Shown: positions 61,571-64,000 of the stretch, piece by piece | Layout of the letters: each line of letters starts with the position of its first letter | Position numbering within the stretch: the stretch's first letter is position 1 | Virus record (IMG/VR): IMGVR_UViG_3300045051_000720 | Location: 155,465 to 219,464 of that record | DNA length: 64,000 nt | From: a virus | Reading direction: 5' to 3' (one strand) | Translations under genes and position numbers: made by a program | The notes under the pieces: generated by a model | What the model was told of the DNA's origin: nothing | Seen by the model: the letters and a program-made list of their open reading frames with translations, nothing else | Databases searched by the model: none

Positions 61571-63219
61571 TACTGGACTCCAACCACCCGCCAGTTAGAC
61601 GCATCACTGCGTACGGTCACGCCCTGCCCCTGCCCGCTGACCACCCAGCTGGACAGTCCATTGATGGTCTGAGCACCCACCGGGACCACCGCCACGCGAT
61701 TGGCTGAACTGTCAGTTTTGATCACGGTGAACTGCTGGCCGAGATTGAACTCGGCGGTCGGTAGATAACCCGTGCGCGGCCCCGAGGTGGCGTCCATCAG
61801 CAGCGTGTCCCACCGGAAGTCGAGAGTGGCGTTGGCGGTGGACGAATAGACGGGGACACTGATCGCCTTGTTGAAATCCTGCGTGCCCGGCCCGAGGTTA
61901 CCGAAGGCCTGCGCGCCGCTGATGAATCCCGGCGAAGGGAGGGCCATGAACCCCGCTGAATCAGCGCGGGCAGTGTTGTTGCCCTCGAACAGGAGGCTGC
62001 GGAACCCCACGGTAGCATTGGCGGTATAGAACGAAATACCCGCCACGTCCGCGCGCCCGCTGAACATGTTGCCACAGAGGTTCAGCCCGTTGCAGATGTA
62101 GTCGGCGTCCAAGAACACGAAATCGAAGCCGCTGACCGTGGAGAACGAGTTCCCGCAGATGGACAGATCGTTCCACGCCTTCGCATTGATGCCGTGCGCG
62201 CCGTTGGTGATGCCGATGATCATGGCGATGTTGTTGCCCATGATCTTGATGTTGTCGCTGTACTGGAGGTCCACATGCGTGCCGGTGAAGCCGGTGACGT
62301 GGTTGCCCGTGACCGTGACGAAGGTGGAGCCCGAGTTGAGGCTGATGGCGTTGCCAGTGCTCAGCACACCAGCCGCGGACCGCCCATCAATCGTGTTGCC
62401 CGTCACCGTGACCTCCGAACAGGCGGCCACCTCGATGCCGTACGTGCTCGGCGCGTTGATGACGTTGCCAGACACCGTCATCTTTTTCGATCCAGACAGC
62501 GAGATCCCCATGGTCACGCCGCGAATGGTGTTGCCGGTCACCGCGCAGGAGTCCACGCTCGTTTGCAGCTCAATCCCCTGCACGATGGTACCCTCAAGGA
62601 TGTTGTTCGCGATGGTGTGGCCGCCATAGGGGGCACTCGCTGTCCCATGGAAGGTGATGCCGCTGCCGCCGCTGATGGCCGCACCGAGGTAGTTGCCCAC
62701 GATGCGGCAGTTCACCGGCTGGGTGCCGCCGCTGGTGTTGCCGAAAATCGCGGTGCCGTAGGCGGTGAAGCGGTTATCGCGAATCAGGATGTCCGAGCAC
62801 GCGCCGAGCACGCGCACGCCGCAGTCGGCGGTGTTCTGGAACGTGCAGTCGGCCACCGTGATCTTGGAGCAGGTGATGAGGTCAATCAGCCCGTTGTTGA
62901 CCGCCGCCGCCGCGCTGACCCACGCGCCGTCCAGCGTGAAGCCGTAGAACTGGACGTTCGTGCGGCTGGTGCAGGTGAACATCACGTATTGGGCCTCGCT
63001 GGACCCAATCAGTTTGGCCCCATAGCCCATGAACCGCATGTTGTCGTTGGTGATGGTCAGGGCCGCGCTCAGTTTGTATGTGCGACCGGACTGGAATACG
63101 ACCGACCCGCCCGGCCCAGCCGCCGTGATCGCACGCGTGATGGCCGCGTAATCGTCGATGACGCCATCGCCCACCGCACCATAATCGGCTACGTTGACTG
63201 TATAGGTTGTGTTTGCCAT
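61567..63219 (-). CDS. Tailspike, right-handed beta-helix (pectate-lyase-like)
   Basis: 550 residues from ATG 63219 (the open frame extends further but crosses the next gene). Starts TVNVADYGAVGDGVIDDYAA, the classic entry of phage tailspike beta-helices, with GGSVVFQSGRTYKLSAALTI after it. Then many repeats with N, G and V (TVTGNTIDGRS, VTVTGNHVTGF and so on) and a small beta end. Such proteins bind or cut surface sugars. The sugar cannot be told. Confidence 0.9.
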   Translation of the reverse strand: MANTTYTVNVADYGAVGDGVIDDYAAITRAITAAGPGGSVVFQSGRTYKLSAALTITNDNMRFMGYGAKLIGSSEAQYVMFTCTSRTNVQFYGFTLDGAWVSAAAAVNNGLIDLITCSKITVADCTFQNTADCGVRVLGACSDILIRDNRFTAYGTAIFGNTSGGTQPVNCRIVGNYLGAAISGGSGITFHGTASAPYGGHTIANNILEGTIVQGIELQTSVDSCAVTGNTIRGVTMGISLSGSKKMTVSGNVINAPSTYGIEVAACSEVTVTGNTIDGRSAAGVLSTGNAISLNSGSTFVTVTGNHVTGFTGTHVDLQYSDNIKIMGNNIAMIIGITNGAHGINAKAWNDLSICGNSFSTVSGFDFVFLDADYICNGLNLCGNMFSGRADVAGISFYTANATVGFRSLLFEGNNTARADSAGFMALPSPGFISGAQAFGNLGPGTQDFNKAISVPVYSSTANATLDFRWDTLLMDATSGPRTGYLPTAEFNLGQQFTVIKTDSSANRVAVVPVGAQTINGLSSWVVSGQGQGVTVRSDASNWRVVGVQY

Positions 63220-63233
63220 GGGTGTGGGGGTGC

Positions 63234-63530
63234 TTACATCATGCGGAGCCACGAGCCGCCGTCGCTCTGAAGGACGACACAAGCGTATGGAGTGACCGTG
63301 CAGTTGGTACCGTAGTCCACAGAACCGGTGAGCAGGAGAGACGCGCCGGTATTGATGCTCTTGATCGTGAGTTGAGCGCCGGAGATGACGCTCGGCGCGG
63401 CCAACGTGCCGGTCCACGAGAGTGCTCCTTGGCCCGACCAGAGGTAGCGCGAACCGTAGCCGCTGAGCGTAAAATTGCCGGTCACGTTGGACCAAGGGAG
63501 GAGGGTGAATTGTGTAGGGAAATAGGCCAT
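63234..63530 (-). CDS. Small tail-fibre-like protein
   Basis: 98 residues. Gly/Ser/Thr-rich beta (TGNFTLSGYGSRYLWSGQGA), ending GGSWLRMM. Between tailspike and tail-fibre genes, probably a structural tail or adsorption component. Confidence 0.7.
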   Translation of the reverse strand: MAYFPTQFTLLPWSNVTGNFTLSGYGSRYLWSGQGALSWTGTLAAPSVISGAQLTIKSINTGASLLLTGSVDYGTNCTVTPYACVVLQSDGGSWLRMM

Positions 63531-63533
63531 GGG

Positions 63534-64000
63534 TTATAGAATCGCCCACACCGTGCCGTCATATTGCGCAATAACGGCGTCGCCAGTATTGAGGGGCATG
63601 GTAGCGGCGGTAGTGTTGGTAAAGAGGTTGGCACCATTACCTGAGACCGTGATCAATCCCGCCCCCTTGTTCTTTATCAGGTACCGCTGGCCCGTGCCGG
63701 GGCCGGCGGGCAGCGTCACGGTGAAGGCCGAGCCGGAGTTGCAGACCACGGTGTCATACGAGGTGTCAAGGGTCGTGCCGGTGGTGATGACTGCGATCTT
63801 GGACAGCCGACCGCCGGCCGTGGAGAGATTACCAGTCCCGGAGACGGTGAGGTTGCCGGCGAGGGTGGCGTTGCCTGTGGTGCCTAACGAGAAAATGGAT
63901 GAGCCGCCGTCAACCGTCATATACAGCGTGGTCGCGCCGCCGAAAATGTCCCAATCATGCGCCCCCGAACGGGTCAATCGGAGTTGACCGTCTGCGCTGG
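63534..64000 (-). CDS. Tail-fibre protein, partial (5' end outside the window)
   Basis: The frame stays open to the window end. Visible part begins ADGQLRLTRSGAHDWDIFGG, followed by NATLAGNLTVSGTG, a common fibre repeat, and a beta-rich end with LPAGPGTGQRYLIKNKGAG, seen at the tips of many fibres, and DAVIAQYDGTVWAIL. Trimeric fibre part that meets the host. Confidence 0.85.
   Translation of the reverse strand, partial: SADGQLRLTRSGAHDWDIFGGATTLYMTVDGGSSIFSLGTTGNATLAGNLTVSGTGNLSTAGGRLSKIAVITTGTTLDTSYDTVVCNSGSAFTVTLPAGPGTGQRYLIKNKGAGLITVSGNGANLFTNTTAATMPLNTGDAVIAQYDGTVWAIL

Noticed and set aside
62194-63270. 358-residue plus-strand open frame
   Set aside because: Antisense to the tailspike gene; its Val/Arg/His-rich sequence is a codon-bias shadow.

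Overview
The window looks like part of a large tailed double-stranded DNA phage (or prophage) genome of fairly high GC content. The signs are dense packing of more than 130 small, mostly unrecognisable genes, stop/start overlaps (ATGA, GTGA, TGATG) throughout, a GH24-type endolysin with a signal sequence beside a membrane protein, several free-standing HNH and GIY-YIG homing nucleases, a PhoH-like ATPase, and beta-helix tailspike / tail-fibre genes at the right end. No ribosomal RNA, no recognisable tRNA and no housekeeping operon was seen. The host cannot be named. The promoters fit a bacterium that uses a primary sigma factor of the sigma-70 kind and translates leaderless mRNA well.

Layout. 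1-2.8 kb: small genes, including two neighbouring predicted nucleotide hydrolases (a dATP/dGTP diphosphohydrolase-domain protein and a YfbR/DatZ-like HD protein). 2.9-4.6 kb: a TnpB-family RNA-guided nuclease homologue. 4.7-9.3 kb: small genes with the lysis pair (6308-7220) and a DUF1328-like membrane protein. 9.3-11.1 kb: a double helix-turn-helix protein and an HNH-AP2 endonuclease. 12.58-16.42 kb: a foreign-looking block of tiny genes whose starts follow a GAACGAAC-type motif, ending at a 23-bp tandem repeat. 17-18.7 kb: hypothetical genes. 18.7-20.4 kb: a long array of degenerate 5-bp units (two bases variable, GGC/GGT mostly fixed) with its own promoter, followed by a protein with a RAMP/Cas7-like glycine-rich motif and a partner gene. 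20.4 kb: a protein ending in a ribosomal L7/L12 C-terminal-like domain. 20.8-53.4 kb: a very long run of short coupled operons of unknown function, with a candidate small RNA at 45.4 kb and an HNH gene at 48.9 kb. 53.4-55.0 kb: gene-poor DNA rich in inverted repeats, including a perfect 16-bp palindrome identical to a canonical parS site. 55-58.8 kb: mixed-strand accessory genes (Cys-rich protein, Hsp20, macro-like protein, T5orf172/GIY-YIG-like protein). 58.9-61.6 kb: a conserved phage protein, PhoH, a GIY-YIG homing endonuclease and a gene remnant. 61.6-64 kb, minus strand: tailspike and tail-fibre genes, the last one running off the end.

How it works together. The strongest general pattern is regulatory. 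More than 40 transcription units start at a promoter of the form TTGACA/TAGACA, 16-17 bp, TATCCT/TACCAT (often with TGn before the -10) whose -10 lies 6 nt (left part and mixed-strand part) or 7-8 nt (41-53 kb) before the start codon, so that the start codon is the predicted first transcribed base. Many of these promoters are preceded by a short dyad AGGG-N4-6-CCCT that often includes the stop codon of the gene before. Genes with a real 5' leader (9819, 19246, 58949) or a Shine-Dalgarno (6714, 9819, 58949) are the exception. Start choices below rest mainly on this rule and on ATGA coupling.
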